Positions 21,801 through 33,401 of a DNA stretch of 64,000 nt are shown here, in pieces (position 1 is the stretch's first letter; the number at the start of each line of letters is the position of its first letter). The notes under the pieces are model-generated. The model was given only the letters and a program-made list of their open reading frames with translations. It searched no databases and was not told the origin of the DNA. Made by a program: the position numbers and the translations under genes. The stretch comes from Sphagnum compactum (lineage: Eukaryota; Bryophyta; Sphagnopsida; Sphagnales). Location of the stretch: contig OZ234493.1 of assembly GCA_965153455.1 (NCBI GenBank), forward strand, positions 21,628,213 through 21,692,212, read 5' to 3'.

Positions 21801-24800
21801 GATGGTCCCACTCTCACTGATGCCCTCCATGCACATGGTATCAATGTTCGCTATCTTGGCAAGGTATGGAGCTCTCTTCTTGACCACAGCCTTTTTCTGT
21901 GCAAAAAGCTAGTTGTCCTTCCAGACATTAGTTTCAGATACTAGCTACACTCAGACATCCATAGACATATGTTGGATATCTGTATTCTCTCTTGGGTCTG
22001 CTTCTGCTGCAGGGATATTGCTTCATGGGTTTGTGAGATTTGCGTGATTCATTTTCCTCATGCATTCAGCGGTTGTTCAATTTCAACAGGTTGCGAAACA
22101 GACAGAGAATCTGCCTCATGTTTGGGATTTGTGCATTGTGGAGATGGTGATTCGATCTGCCAAGCACATCCTGAAGGTACATTGCTTGCAGTTTTGGATT
22201 TTGTCCCATAAGCCTCATGTTTGTCCAAATTTGACATATTGGTGGGAGATCTCTCAGTGAACTCAAAACTATGTGCTGCAAATTGCAGGGTGTTCTACGG
22301 GAGACTCTTGATCAGGATGTGGGTGGGGCAATTGCCCATTTTTTCAACTGCCTGGTTGGGCCAGAGACAGCGCCCTCAAATTCTGAAGTCACTGTTGTAT
22401 CAAATGGGAAGCCAGAGAAAAGTGAAGCCAATTCTGTGAGTAGAGTGTTCTTATCATATCTTGCATACTTGGACACTAAAGATACATTAAGAGTAATGTC
22501 AACCTGTCTTCTAGCTCCCTAAACATTGTTACAGTTGCACAAATGAACACAGTAACCTCTGAAAAGGTTGACACCTGGGTGCTAATGAACATGGCTAGAA
22601 GGCTAGGAGTCAAAGTCTCAGGGTTGTAGTTTGTGTGATCAAATCTGAGCATGACGGATGATAGTGCAAAATTCGGAAGTAGAATTCCAAATATTTCATA
22701 TTATTTGGACATACGTTCCTCTGGAAATGAATGTTGAATGGTGGAGATTGACCTGGTATCATTCATGATGAGAACAGGAAGAAGTAGCAACTGAGATTCA
22801 GCCTTCATATTTGTGCATCACACCAACCCTGGTCTGGACTGACATTCATGAGGGTGTCAAATTCAAGTATCAGGTATGAATGACTGTCAAGAGACTGCAT
22901 GTTGAATATCTTGGAATTGTTTTTCTTACACTACTAGTATGTGAACAGTGCACTTCTCAAGCAACCTGATTGGGTTTGTATTGCAGTTTGACTTGCCAAA
23001 GGATATCAGATCAAGAGTGAAGAAGATTTCGACTTTCAGGAACTTGAGTCAGAAGGTGTGTCTGTATGTTTTGATGTGAAAGAGATTCTTTTTGCTGTGC
23101 TTTGTTTCAGTATGGGCAATCATTTGTCATAATGTGGTGTTTAAATTCACCTGGGTGTTTGATTTTGTAGATGGGAGTTGCACTTTCTGCGAGGACATAC
23201 AGCTTTGATGCAGACGTGCCCTTTGAGACTTCTGATATTGTGGATCTGCAAGCAGTTGTGAAACACTTGTCTCCTGTCTGTGGTGATGCGCGTGATCTCT
23301 TGGAAAGTGGGAAGGTTCGGTTGGCACAGGTGAAGCTTCCACACTTCGGCTTATTGTCTCCTCTTTGTCTGTGTGTGTGTGAGTGTGTGTGTAGTAATAG
23401 TTTTTGCTTGGTGTGTCTCCTTCTATGTTCTTGTTTCAGATCCCTTCCACTTCACTTTTTGTGTTTGTTTGTTAACTCCATGTAAGGACCAATTACTGCT
23501 GAACAATTAAAGCATTTCTACACCTGATTTGTCTTCAGGATTCTTTGTTTTCATGCCGTTCACCTTCTTCTGTGTCAATTTCTCCCTTTGACAGAGGTAA
23601 TGACTGAGTGGGTGGCCTGACAATCAACATTACTGTCTAGATGACAGCCAGGATTGTAGGCATGTAAGGGATCAGATGCAAAGGAAAACCATTAATCTCC
23701 AATTGCCTTGAAACTTCGGCACCTTTGCCTCTCATCCTTGAAGAATTTTATGAACAGGAATTTTTTTTTGGTACTCGGAAACTGTTTTTTATGTAGCGAC
23801 AGGTAGATATTTTTGAGTCGGGGCTTTGAACACCAAAATAGAGAAATGCATTGTGGTGTGGGAGCAGGTTGGGCTACCCACGCGGGTGAAGCTCTTGGGA
23901 ACCCCGCAGCTCCCGCAGTGGTTTCGCCTCCATCAAGTTATTCCCATTCCTTGTCTTCCTCCTTCAGCTTGTGTGGTGTCACAGTGCATGCATACTGTTG
24001 TGGTCATTGTATGCTCTGATGACTCATCTAGCCTTTTGTGTCATCTGGGTATGGCCTCTCACTTTCTACTGTTGTGGAGGCTAGCTGATCTCTCAGAGAT
24101 GACACTCCAGAGGTCCCAAGTGACTATGGTACAGTGATTATATAACCTTATGGGGATGATTAACTTAGTCTTCCAAGGAGGCACTGAAGTTGGGGACTAA
24201 CGGTGGTTGCAGCCCCACCTGTTGCCTTCTTGACTTTCTCACTTGTACTCTGTGTGTACTTTGTGGACTAAAGTTGGGGACTAACAGTGGCTGTGTACTT
24301 TGTGGTATTGCTTGATGGATTCAGGGCAAGTTGAATGAAGCATATGAACTGTTCACAGAGGCTTTTACCATTTTGCAGCAGGTTTGATACTTGTATCCTT
24401 TACATTATGCTAGTTGTCTGTGATATGAAGGTCAAGAGTTTTGGATCTTTTGTTGAATGGTTTGTGTTTTGCAATTTCACCAAATTTGGAGAACTAGAAC
24501 TGTTAATCTGCTGAAGAACTTTGACATTTCTCCTCAAAAGTCTATTGACAGACGCCTGAGACATATTATAGATAGCTTTGATTTTGTTTCAGTTCATCAG
24601 ACCTCCAGAGAGTCAGAGGCCCCCAAGAACCTTTTTGAAGAGATGGTGAACTCATTTTTTATGATCTGGTTTTCTAAAAAGTGTGCTGCATTAGAAAGCA
24701 TGAAGGACTGGCCTAGGCAGCAGGCTTCACCTGCTTGAGGTAGGAACTCACTTGCTCATTTAAAATGGCTTTTGCTCCAGGTCTGTGGGCCAATGCATCG

Positions 24801-27588
24801 GGAGGTAGCGAATTGCTGCCGGTACTCTCTCGTCCTGCCTCTCTTTTACATCATCTCCTTACATGGGCATGAACTTGTAAGTGGCTATTCTAAGGGCTTT
24901 CAAATGGTTGAGATTCTGGTGTGGAGAGAAGCTAGTGTATCTGGTGAATCAACTGAAGCAGCTTTTGTTTTTCATGGTTTGGGATGGGAATGCAGCTATT
25001 TAGCTATGGTATTGTATCATGCTGGGGACATGGCCGGCGCTATCATGCAGCAGCATAAGGAACTTATTATCAATGAGCGTTGCTTAGGTCCTGATCACCC
25101 TGACACAGCACACAGGTGTCCTCTCCTTGTGAACCAAACCAGAGGACCTTAATCAATTGTGCATCCATCATGCTTTCCTTGATACTCAGTGGCTTAGGCT
25201 CTAAACAATAGCCTGCCTGGTATTTCTTGTTGCAACAGCAGTGTGCTTACACAGTTCCACTGACTGACTTGGGGAAATGGGAACAGCTATGGTAACATGG
25301 CACTATTCTACCATGGATTGAACCAAACTGAGCTTGCACTCCGGCACATGGCACGCACACTATTGCTGCTGAATGTATCATGTGGGTCAGATCACCCAGA
25401 TGTGGCAGCAACCTTCATCAACATTGCGATGATGTACCAGGACATTGGGAAGATGAATGTTGCTCTCCGCTACCTGCAGGAGGCTCTTAAGCGGAACGAG
25501 CGATTGTTGGGTCACGAACACATCCAAACTGCTGTTTGCTATCATGCTCTTGCCATCGCCTTCAACTGCATGGGTGCCTATAAGTTATCATTACAGGTAA
25601 ATTTGTTGGAATCTGAAAGCCTTTAAACTGTCAGTGGCTCACCCTTACATTATTTAAACTGTTTATGGTTGTAGACTAATTGGAGTAGTGATGTTGATCT
25701 GCTTAATCATGCAAAAATATCATGTTTGTGGGTTCTTTTGCTCTCTATGCCTTTGTCATGTATGGTTGCTCGTACGGGGAAAGATAAGATGAAATGAAGG
25801 TTCCCATCACAAGCTTCTTGTAGCTTGAATAAGGGTATTATGGACTTAATTGATTGCCTATACCTTTTGAGTGCTGTCTGACACCATAACTGAGTTTTGG
25901 TGCTGCATCTGTAGAAGGCATCAGAAAGTTAGGATGCAGAATTTGTTTAATCTTTGCACTCAGTTTTGAGCAGGTTGTCATATGCTTGTCTTACACCCAT
26001 GGTCAGGAGCTGTTGAAGTCAAGTGATGGCAGCTAGTCACAGTCACAAAGATTATGACTGCACACATTCCTGTTGTCTTTTTTAGGTTGGGCTGGAACTG
26101 ACACATGATGTTTTTGTGGAGCTTGTCTCTGCAATCACATTCATTTACTTATTTTGCTGGAACTGCTGCATTGGGTCTTCAAATGAACATGAATGGATGA
26201 TACACTGTTGCTTGTGTGTCTTAGCTTTCTACTTTTGTACATCTGCATAAAAAAAAAAGCAGAGTTTGGACAGTTGCACCAAGTGAATTTTTGGGGGATG
26301 GGAACAGCATGAACGTAGCACATACAACATACTGGTGAAGCAACTTGGTGAAGAGGACTCAAGAACTCGGGAATCTGCTAACTGGATCAAGACTTTCCAG
26401 ATACGTGAAAATCAGGTCAGCACCCAGCTCTGTGAGGTCCTCTGGAGCTTTATTCTTGCATGAGATCAGTCACCTTGTAAACCAACCTGTGTGGTAAAAC
26501 TAAGAACAGGAACACTGTTTGAAATGGCTTTGTTGAGGTCACCCTTATTATTCAGTTGTCAATGTGTGTACTCATTTCTGTTTCCTTACTACAGGCACAT
26601 GCCCAGAAGCAAAGGGGTCAACAGTCTATGAGTATTACAGCAGTGCAGAAGGCTGCAGAAGCTCTCAAGGTTTGTAATCAGCCATTTTGCATTCTGGTTT
26701 TTGCTGACTTGCACTCAGCTTTTGTGTCGTTGCTGAGGATTGGCATGTTATGCTGCTTGCAGTAGACAACCGCAAGGTGTTAGTAGTCACAAAATGTACT
26801 TATTGTCTTGCTGATTGATGATGTTTGATTGCCAACTGCAAGATAATTTCAGGACAGTTTATTCAGTGTGTCAGAGCAGAAATATATACACAGCTCTTCT
26901 GTTCTTTCATGTGAGAATAGAAACTTTGATTAGTGAAGGTCTTTTGTCTGGTTGGTGCTGCCTTTAATCATGAGTGCATAGATTTCTTAATACTTGCAGG
27001 AGTTGTTTCCTGTGATAATGGCAGGCCCGACCAGATCTGGTGCAAGCCTTCCAGGCAGCAGCAGCCAGTGCAAGCGCAAGCCGAGGTCCTTTGGGCAAAG
27101 GTGCAGGAGCTAGTTATAATGCAGCTGATATTCTCCCAAGGTCAAGGGGCACAGATGAGCGGGCTGCAAGAGCGGCTAATGAAGTTCGAAAGAAAGCAGC
27201 AGCAAGGGGTTTGAATGTGCGGCCTCAGGCAGGGGTACCTGGTCAAAGCATCCCTCCCCTTGGTGACTTGCTATCCCTCATCAATGGTGGAGTTGCTGGA
27301 AAAGCTCCAGTGGCAAGCAGTTCTTCTGCATCAAGTACAGCCAGAGGTGCTGGAAAGACAATACCACAACCAAGGCCAGAAAGCAGCGGGAAAAAAGCTG
27401 GGATTTCAACAAACTCCAACTCTGTTGTGCGGCCAACACCAGTTGCACAGGCAGTAATTGGGTCTGTGGATGGGACTGCCGCTGTGGTGGGTCCCTCACC
27501 GTCAGGTCCTTCACCATTAGGGTTGGGGGGTGGCTTAGGTGGCCTAGATTCTAAAAAGAAGAAACCCCGATCCAAGAATCCAGCATGA
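15887..27588 (+). CDS. FMT: FRIENDLY / clustered mitochondria (CLU) protein, 28 exons
   Basis: A cytosolic RNA-binding TPR protein; in plants its loss makes mitochondria cluster. Exons by GT-AG boundaries and conserved peptides: 15887-16313, 16525-16604, 16753-16942, 17234-17365, 17480-17554, 17769-17931, 18066-18259, 18492-18593, 18757-18892, 19130-19258, 19364-19778, 20191-20295, 20398-20516, 21013-21121, 21265-21405, 21693-21863, 22090-22176, 22289-22435, 22778-22873, 22987-23055, 23171-23329, 24325-24381, 24781-24821, 24996-25115, 25287-25596, 26308-26415, 26595-26669, 27025-27588. They sum to 4,521 nt, 1,506 aa, in frame throughout. Domains: low-complexity N-terminus (1-142, poly-Ala); CLU_N (about 145-235, [20 protein letters not shown]); GSKIP-like segment (about 305-420, [18 protein letters not shown]); CLU domain (about 420-790, [26 protein letters not shown]); eIF3-p135-like middle (about 795-1030); TPRs (about 1085-1295, [33 protein letters not shown]); Ala/Ser/Pro-rich tail ending in a basic KKKKPRSK. 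The MAGKS start is typical of the plant family. No break seen. Confidence 0.96.
23330..24324 (+). other. Longest FRIENDLY/CLU intron (intron 21), with a GC-richer patch
   Basis: This intron of 995 bp is much longer than most introns of the gene. It carries a GT-rich microsatellite-like patch at 23,370-23,395 and a GC-richer patch at 23,860-23,930. The patch holds a frame reading [19 protein letters not shown] (from about 23,832), which does not match the CLU family. A duplicated phrase 'aaagttggggactaac.gtgg' occurs at about 24,187 and 24,269. The intron may harbour a small old insertion. Confidence 0.45.
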
Positions 27589-29150
27589 GAGAGAATTCAT
27601 TTTGAGATTTTTCTCTTGAGATTGCAATGGGTCAAAAATATTTCCTTGCTTTTCCATTTAATGCAGTTTATATAGAACACACTAGAAAAGAGGCCAGAAA
27701 TTCAAATTGGGCCATGCAACAACAGGTGGGATTTAAGTTGTGCCAAAGTGTTGTCGAATGACACAATTGGCTCATAGGGTCTTCACAAAAGGGGGGGTGT
27801 GTGTGGTTCTGCATATTGTAGGGTCGCCTTTCACCACCCCACAATTTTGCAGGTTTCAGTTGTAGATGTCCCAGTGTAATCATCTGGTCTGGTGAGTTCT
27901 GAAAGAGGACTTATCATTGAGAAAAAAGAAGCATCTTTCTGGCAAAATTGTATCCAGTGCTGTGACCTTTGTGTCTTTCTTTCCTTATGTTGGAGTTTTC
28001 TGAGGGGCTATGATCATCAGGTTGGAACTTGGCAGTATGCATCCTACTAGATTAATTTGCCCACTTGCCATCAGAATCTGGTTTGCTGTGAACATGTTTT
28101 GTCGCTCAACAGACATGATATGCAATTGATATAACAGACAGACGTTGAAATATTTGTTGTCATTCAATTGACATGATATGCAATGGATATGAGAGATGCT
28201 GAAAGAAATGAAGTAGTTACAAAGGTTGAAAATGTTGGAATGGCATCAGATGGACCGATGATTGGAACACTCCTTTGATTTCAATTAACAAATTGTGTGA
28301 CCAAATGAATACTAGTTGAGAAGGAAAGAGGAAAACTGGTTATGACTTATGACCAGTTGGATATCAAAGGAAATCATCCAATGAAACATGACAATTCTAG
28401 GGTTCCTTCTTTCTCTTATGGCTATTTTCTTCTTCTTTTTCTTTCTCCTTGGAGAATGTGGTCATCCCAGTGATTTTTTTTTGGGCGAAAATTTGCCATT
28501 TTTCTCAAAAAGAGAAAGAAGTCCCAAGGAACACAGTCAAGGGAACTTTTATGAAAAATTTCCAAAAAAATTATCACGAGAAAAACAGTTTTGAAATCAT
28601 CAAGATTTTGAGAGGATTTGGGCAGATTTCTAGTTTTCTTCTTTTGAAATTGCCATATTTAGTTTAATACGTTCTTGAGGTTCAACAACATGTTAATCGG
28701 ATTCCTAGATTTTCTACTTCTCTATTTATTTTGTAGCCAGATTTGGCTAAATCCCCTTGTGGCTGATTGCCACTTTTGGAGCAACATGGAAAATTTTGAT
28801 AAAAAAAGCGCTCTGATTCATCCTCATTAATCACATCCTTTTTTTTTTTTTTTTCTTTTCCCTACTTTTAAATTATCTTTTTATTGCTATTTTTTTTTCT
28901 TTTCCCTACTTTTTTAATTATCTTTTTATTGCTATTTTTTTTTCTTTTCCCTACTTTTAAAATTATCTTTTTATTGCTATTTTTTTTTCTTTTTGAACTA
29001 GGATGTGATCACATGGAAATGAAATAAAAAATAATTTAAAAAATAATTGAAATGGATTAAGAAGTTAATCGGTAATCAAGTTGAAGTTTAAGAAGTTTTT
29101 AAAAAAGATTTAATTAAAGTGTGTTAATTTTATTTTTATTTTTCAATTTT
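27589..29150. other. FRIENDLY/CLU 3' flank and intergenic spacer
   Basis: This holds the CLU 3' UTR and the spacer to the next gene. Near 28,098-28,190 the phrase ACATGATATGCAAT(T/G)GATAT occurs twice, 64 bp apart, as a small direct repeat. The rest is plain AT-rich DNA and the pyrimidine-rich array listed separately. A phenylalanine-rich frame at 28,388 is homopolymer noise. Confidence 0.5.
28837..28995 (+). repeat. 44-45-bp pyrimidine-rich tandem repeat, ~3.5 copies
   Basis: The phrase CTTTTCCCTACTTTT is followed by AATTATCTTTTTATTGCTAT and a T-run. Its CCTACT landmark falls at 28,861, 28,905 and 28,950, giving periods of 44 and 45. The strong strand asymmetry (T/C on plus) makes it a polypyrimidine tract upstream of the calcineurin-B-like gene. 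Confidence 0.9.
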
Positions 29151-29465
29151 TAGGTTATTTGTTGAATAAGAAGGGTAAAAAAAACACGGGTGGGAAGAAG
29201 AAGGAAAAAGTAACGGGTGGGCAGGCGGGGAGAACTTCGGGCAGGACGGAGAGGCGTCGGAGGAGTGGCGGAGGTCGTTCGCTCGCCACCGAAAGGCGAA
29301 GTAGGATTTTCGCTTTTCAAGTTTCGCCAGTGCAGCGATGCGATTTGCGAAGTGGTCTCCAGCGAAAACGAATGCATAACGCCTTCTTCATGTGCGTGAT
29401 ACAAGAGAAAGGCAAAGCTTGAAGAGATTTTGTCGCCATAGTCGAGGATTTGCAGGTGGGAGGCG
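29151..29465 (+). promoter_or_regulatory. GC-rich promoter / 5' UTR of the calcineurin-B-like gene
   Basis: Composition changes sharply from AT-rich to GC- and CpG-rich at about 29,195-29,350 (words such as GGAGGTCGTTCGCTCGCCAC), just before the start codon at 29,466. This fits the core promoter and 5' UTR. No TATA box was recognised. Open frames on both strands here are a by-product of GC content. Confidence 0.5.
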
Positions 29466-31871
29466 ATGGGGAATTCTTCCTCATTATTGACTCAATACGA
29501 TTTGGAAGATCTGCAGAACCATACCAATCATCTCTGTGAGTACTTGCACCTTCTTCTGTTTGGTTGCTTGTTTTGTTTTGTTTTGTTTTGTTTTCCCTTC
29601 ATAGATGGGGAGAAAAGTAGCCTTGAGTGCCAGTTCTTTCTCTTTTTGCAAGTCTTCGTTTGAGGGGAAGATCAACACCTCAATCCTGTTTGCTTCCGAG
29701 TGTAGCCGTTCTAAGCATCGAAGGCTGCTGATCTCGTGTGCATTTACTTCTGAAGTTGTTTGAGTTCTGGTTTTGAATTGGAACCTTTGTTTGAGACATG
29801 ATTTGCGTCAACCATGTAGAGGGGTTTGGAGGTCTCTGGGATTTCTTTCATTGCTTAGTGAAGATTTCTATCTGTTGACCTTCTTGGAACGCTGCTTGAG
29901 GATAGGGATATCCTACTTTTTGAAGTGGGTCTTTTGTTGGAGTTCTGTTTCGAAGCAAATTTTGCAAAATTTGGTTTCATTGCTCTCCATGGAAAATCCA
30001 TTAGGGTTTAGTGATCTTCAATTCAATTCTCCCTAACATATTGAGAGGTCCTGTTTTTTGTTCCAGTTTCACAGAGGGAGATAGTGTCACTATATGAACG
30101 CTTCTGTGCCTTGGATCGCACTGGAAAAGGCTTCATTTCTGCTGATGAGTTCATGGGTGTACCTGAATTTGCAGTAAATCCTCTCTGTCAGGTATGTATG
30201 CCAACTGAGTGACTCTTGCCTACTGCCCTAGCCTGAAACCCTAAACCCTAATCTGCTTCAACAGGAGCTGTCAAAGTAATCCACAATCTAACACATTGTC
30301 GTCATGGATAATTTGTTTTGTATATATTACTTTTTATAGTTTCTTTCTGATTCTTTAGGTTTCAGGATGGAAACTTACTAGCTTGTATTGGCTGTTACTG
30401 TTGCATGACTTTTCCAGAGGCTTCTCAAGATGTTGGAAGGACTGAACTTCAAAGAGTTCATTGCTCTTCTTTCTGCATTCAGTGCACGTGCCACTCAGCA
30501 GGATAAAATCAATTGTGAGTTCTCAGTTTTTGGGTGAATGGACAGGTAGATGTTGCAGGCTAGAGGTGTGAAGGAAACAATTTCCTTGTAGGCTGAGTAG
30601 CTCTAGAGTTTTGAACATCAGGCAGCTCAGAATACTGTTTGGTCTGAATTGCATTAAATTCTATTTCCGCATGTTCAGTACTATTTTCCACCAGATCTTG
30701 GTGTAGACCAGCAACTCTAATACCATCTGGTGTAGAGATCTGTATTAACCATTATCATCACTGTCTGTGTTTATGGACTTGTAAAATGGATAGTCATCTT
30801 CAGGGTGTATGATACGGATGCAAATGGCAAGGTGACAGCCAGTGACATTTTACAAGTGTTACGGGATCTCTCAGGCTCTTTTCTGTCTGACAAGCAGCGT
30901 GAGGTTTGGTTCTGAATTCTTTGCCCTGATAAGCTGGTAGTAGCCTTTGATCATTAAGGTAAGAACATCCGGGTTGTTTTTCCCTACTACCAGAACTGTG
31001 AGCTGCAGAGACTATTGGATGTGGACAGTTGTTGATGAAAGAGACAATTTGATGGCCTTGGGAACCGTGAGCTCTGCAGACAACTTTGCACCTGTATCAA
31101 CACAGAGAAAGAAAGTGACCATCCTTGTATGCAGTTCACATAGAATCTACATGTCATTGTGGACCTCTTGATGTCTGATAATGAAAAGGATTTCTTTTGG
31201 GAGGGAGAAGATTGCACAGTTCAAGTTGGGAGTCAAGCAGATATACAATTTCCCAAAGAATGATTGGTTACTAGAAGTGAAATCATGGCAGGAAGTATCT
31301 CTTCAAACAGTGTTGCATCACTTTTAAGAAAATGGCTTCAAGCCCTCACTGCACCTTGAATCATCAAATTGACCAGCAAAATGAATTGATTGTGCACAGT
31401 TATGGACTCATGTTTCTGCTGGTGTTTTTGCAGCTAGTTTTGAACCAGGCCCTGGAACAAGCAGGGTATACAAAGGACTCTGCACTGACAACAGAAGATT
31501 TCTCAAAGGTATGCTTTGTAGCCATTTAAAAACTGCTTCCTCAGTACAAATTTTTTCTGTTCAGTGTGCCAACATCAGTCCACAGTTACCATTGTGCAGT
31601 TGGTTTAGCTCCAAGTGAAGGCCATGTTGATGCCCAATTGGCAATTTGGGGAAGTAACATTTCTGTGAGGATTTGTCCATACCCCTAGACAGTTAACAGG
31701 CCAGTTAACAGAAATGCTGTCTAAACCTTAGGAACCTTAGTTGAAGCACTGCCACTGAAGGTTTTGGAACTAAAAATATCACAATTGGGACAGGTCTGAT
31801 GTGGTCAATTCTATTTTTCTTTTCAGGTGTTGGGGAACTTGAAGATGGAGGTTGAGGTACCAGTGGACTAG
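29466..31871 (+). CDS. Calcineurin-B-like EF-hand calcium sensor, N-myristoylated, 6 exons
   Basis: Exons: 29466-29535, 30067-30191, 30418-30514, 30794-30903, 31434-31508, 31827-31871. They sum to 522 nt, 173 aa, in phase at every GT-AG junction. The N-terminus MGNSSSLLTQYD has Gly2 and Ser6, an N-myristoylation signal that would anchor the protein to membranes. Segments in order: helix plus EF1 (about 32-52, LDRTGKGFISADE, loop position 5 Lys, poor binder); EF2 lacking a loop (LLKMLEGLNFKEF); EF3 canonical (about 104-115, DTDANGKVTASD); EF4 degenerate (AGYTKDSALTTED); and a short tail ending EVEVPVD. Length and order fit the plant calcineurin subunit-B-like EF-hand family. Plants lack a recognisable calcineurin A, so the partner is unknown. 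It lies head-to-tail downstream of the CLU gene, about 1.9 kb away. Confidence 0.93.
30236..30251 (+). promoter_or_regulatory. Telo-box in intron 2 of the calcineurin-B-like gene
   Basis: AAACCCTAAACCCTAA, two tandem plant telomere-type words, lies 45 bp into the second intron. The element is often found near plant housekeeping transcription starts. Its position inside an intron may reflect an intronic regulatory site or chance. Confidence 0.6.
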
Positions 31872-33401
31872 CAGAAAAGCATGAGTGTATGTGAATCTAC
31901 TTACGCAGTGTTGCTTTCAAACGCATTAGTTTTCTTGAATTTAGGTCTGGTACAGGTTCTGTTTCTGGGCTCATTTGATTCTAGTATTGCTATGAAAATG
32001 TGCACATGCAATGCTGGCTTTCAGAACTGCAAAATTTCCACAAAAAATTCAGACACCAAAGGGTGTTTGCCATTTGAAGCTTCCATTCAGAGGGTGTCCC
32101 CATATAGCTGGTGGTAATGTGGGGATGTCGTGATCACTTCAAAATTTAACCTACCCAGCAAGATACTGGTGAACTTGGAACCATAGGCAGCACAAACAAG
32201 AGACTGATGCTTGTGCAAACTGTCCACCCAAGAATGTATTGTTCTACTCAAGATCAATTGTAGGTTGGTGATCCCATGTACCTCCCATTTTAAACCTCTG
32301 TGCACCTTCTATCCAATTCTGTTGCCTTACAGAAAATCAAGGGAGAATTCATGCTGACATGACCATTTCTTGAGTAGCATATGCCAGCAGCAATTATCAC
32401 TTTGGTTGTTGGTCTTCTCACGAAAGGGATCCACTTCATTAGCAGTCCATCTACTTTTTCTGTTACACAAAATCTGATTTGGGTTATTTTGATGACTGAC
32501 CTTAGAGACCTGTGTACTTTGGAACTCCTTGAATTCACCTATTTTATGCAACAAGAAGAACCTCCTAAGGTGATAACATCTGCGATATACTTTGCTTGCA
32601 ATGCCATGGACTAGAGATCGGTTAGAAATGGTTATAAAAGTGATCTAAGAGCAGCCTTACATGAAGGTCCACTGTGGATCAAAGAAATTCCAGCCTGTAG
32701 ACTAAAATTCTCTGTCCCCTACCAAATTGCTGCCCCTATTCTCCTCACAGCTGGGCAAGCTCAAAACAGACTACAATCTTCACATGTTTTCATTATTCAT
32801 TTTTTAAGAGAGTATAAAAGGTTTCAATTGTCTGCCCACTATGAAAAGAAACCCCTGGGGAGCCTGTCTTGAAATTGATAATGGGACTGGACTCCAAGCT
32901 GCATGTACAGCCCATGTAAAATCATCCATCAACCAAAATGAGGTTGATTGGACCTTCTCCAGGTTTCTGCGAGGGGATGTTTGTATGTTTTGAAAAGAAT
33001 CCTGTAATCTTGGGTGGTGGTTACTGTTACTTTGACCACTGATCCTGTGTGTGAAGTCATAGTTCCCAATCACTTCAGATTTGAAAATCAAGATAAAAAT
33101 GAAAGAAGATTCCGAAGTTTTACTTCCTCAACTTGGTAGATCCATATTCAAAATACCTGTAGATTCAAAGTCCCTGGATAAAAACTGTGATTGTATACAC
33201 ATGTAAAAATATATGTGATCTATGATAAATAAACATTGGAAGATGGTTGAAAGATCAAAATTGGATATTCCTGGCAAGATTGACTAATACAACAGTGATA
33301 AAGACTTCGGGAAAGAAGATACACATAGCTGAGTTTTGGAATCACAACAGCACAATTTGCTTTACAGAAAGTCCCTAATCCTAATGCATTAGGAGATATT
33401 A
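31872..33401. other. 3' flanks between convergent genes
   Basis: This holds the 3' UTR of the calcineurin-B-like gene (+) and the presumed 3' UTR of the minus-strand locus that follows. Its composition is moderate, with short frames of 60-95 codons and no motifs. I see no further gene. Confidence 0.5.

Noticed and set aside
28388-28667. Hydrophobic Phe-rich short reading frames resembling a membrane peptide
   Set aside because: Produced by T-runs; no splice or conservation support.
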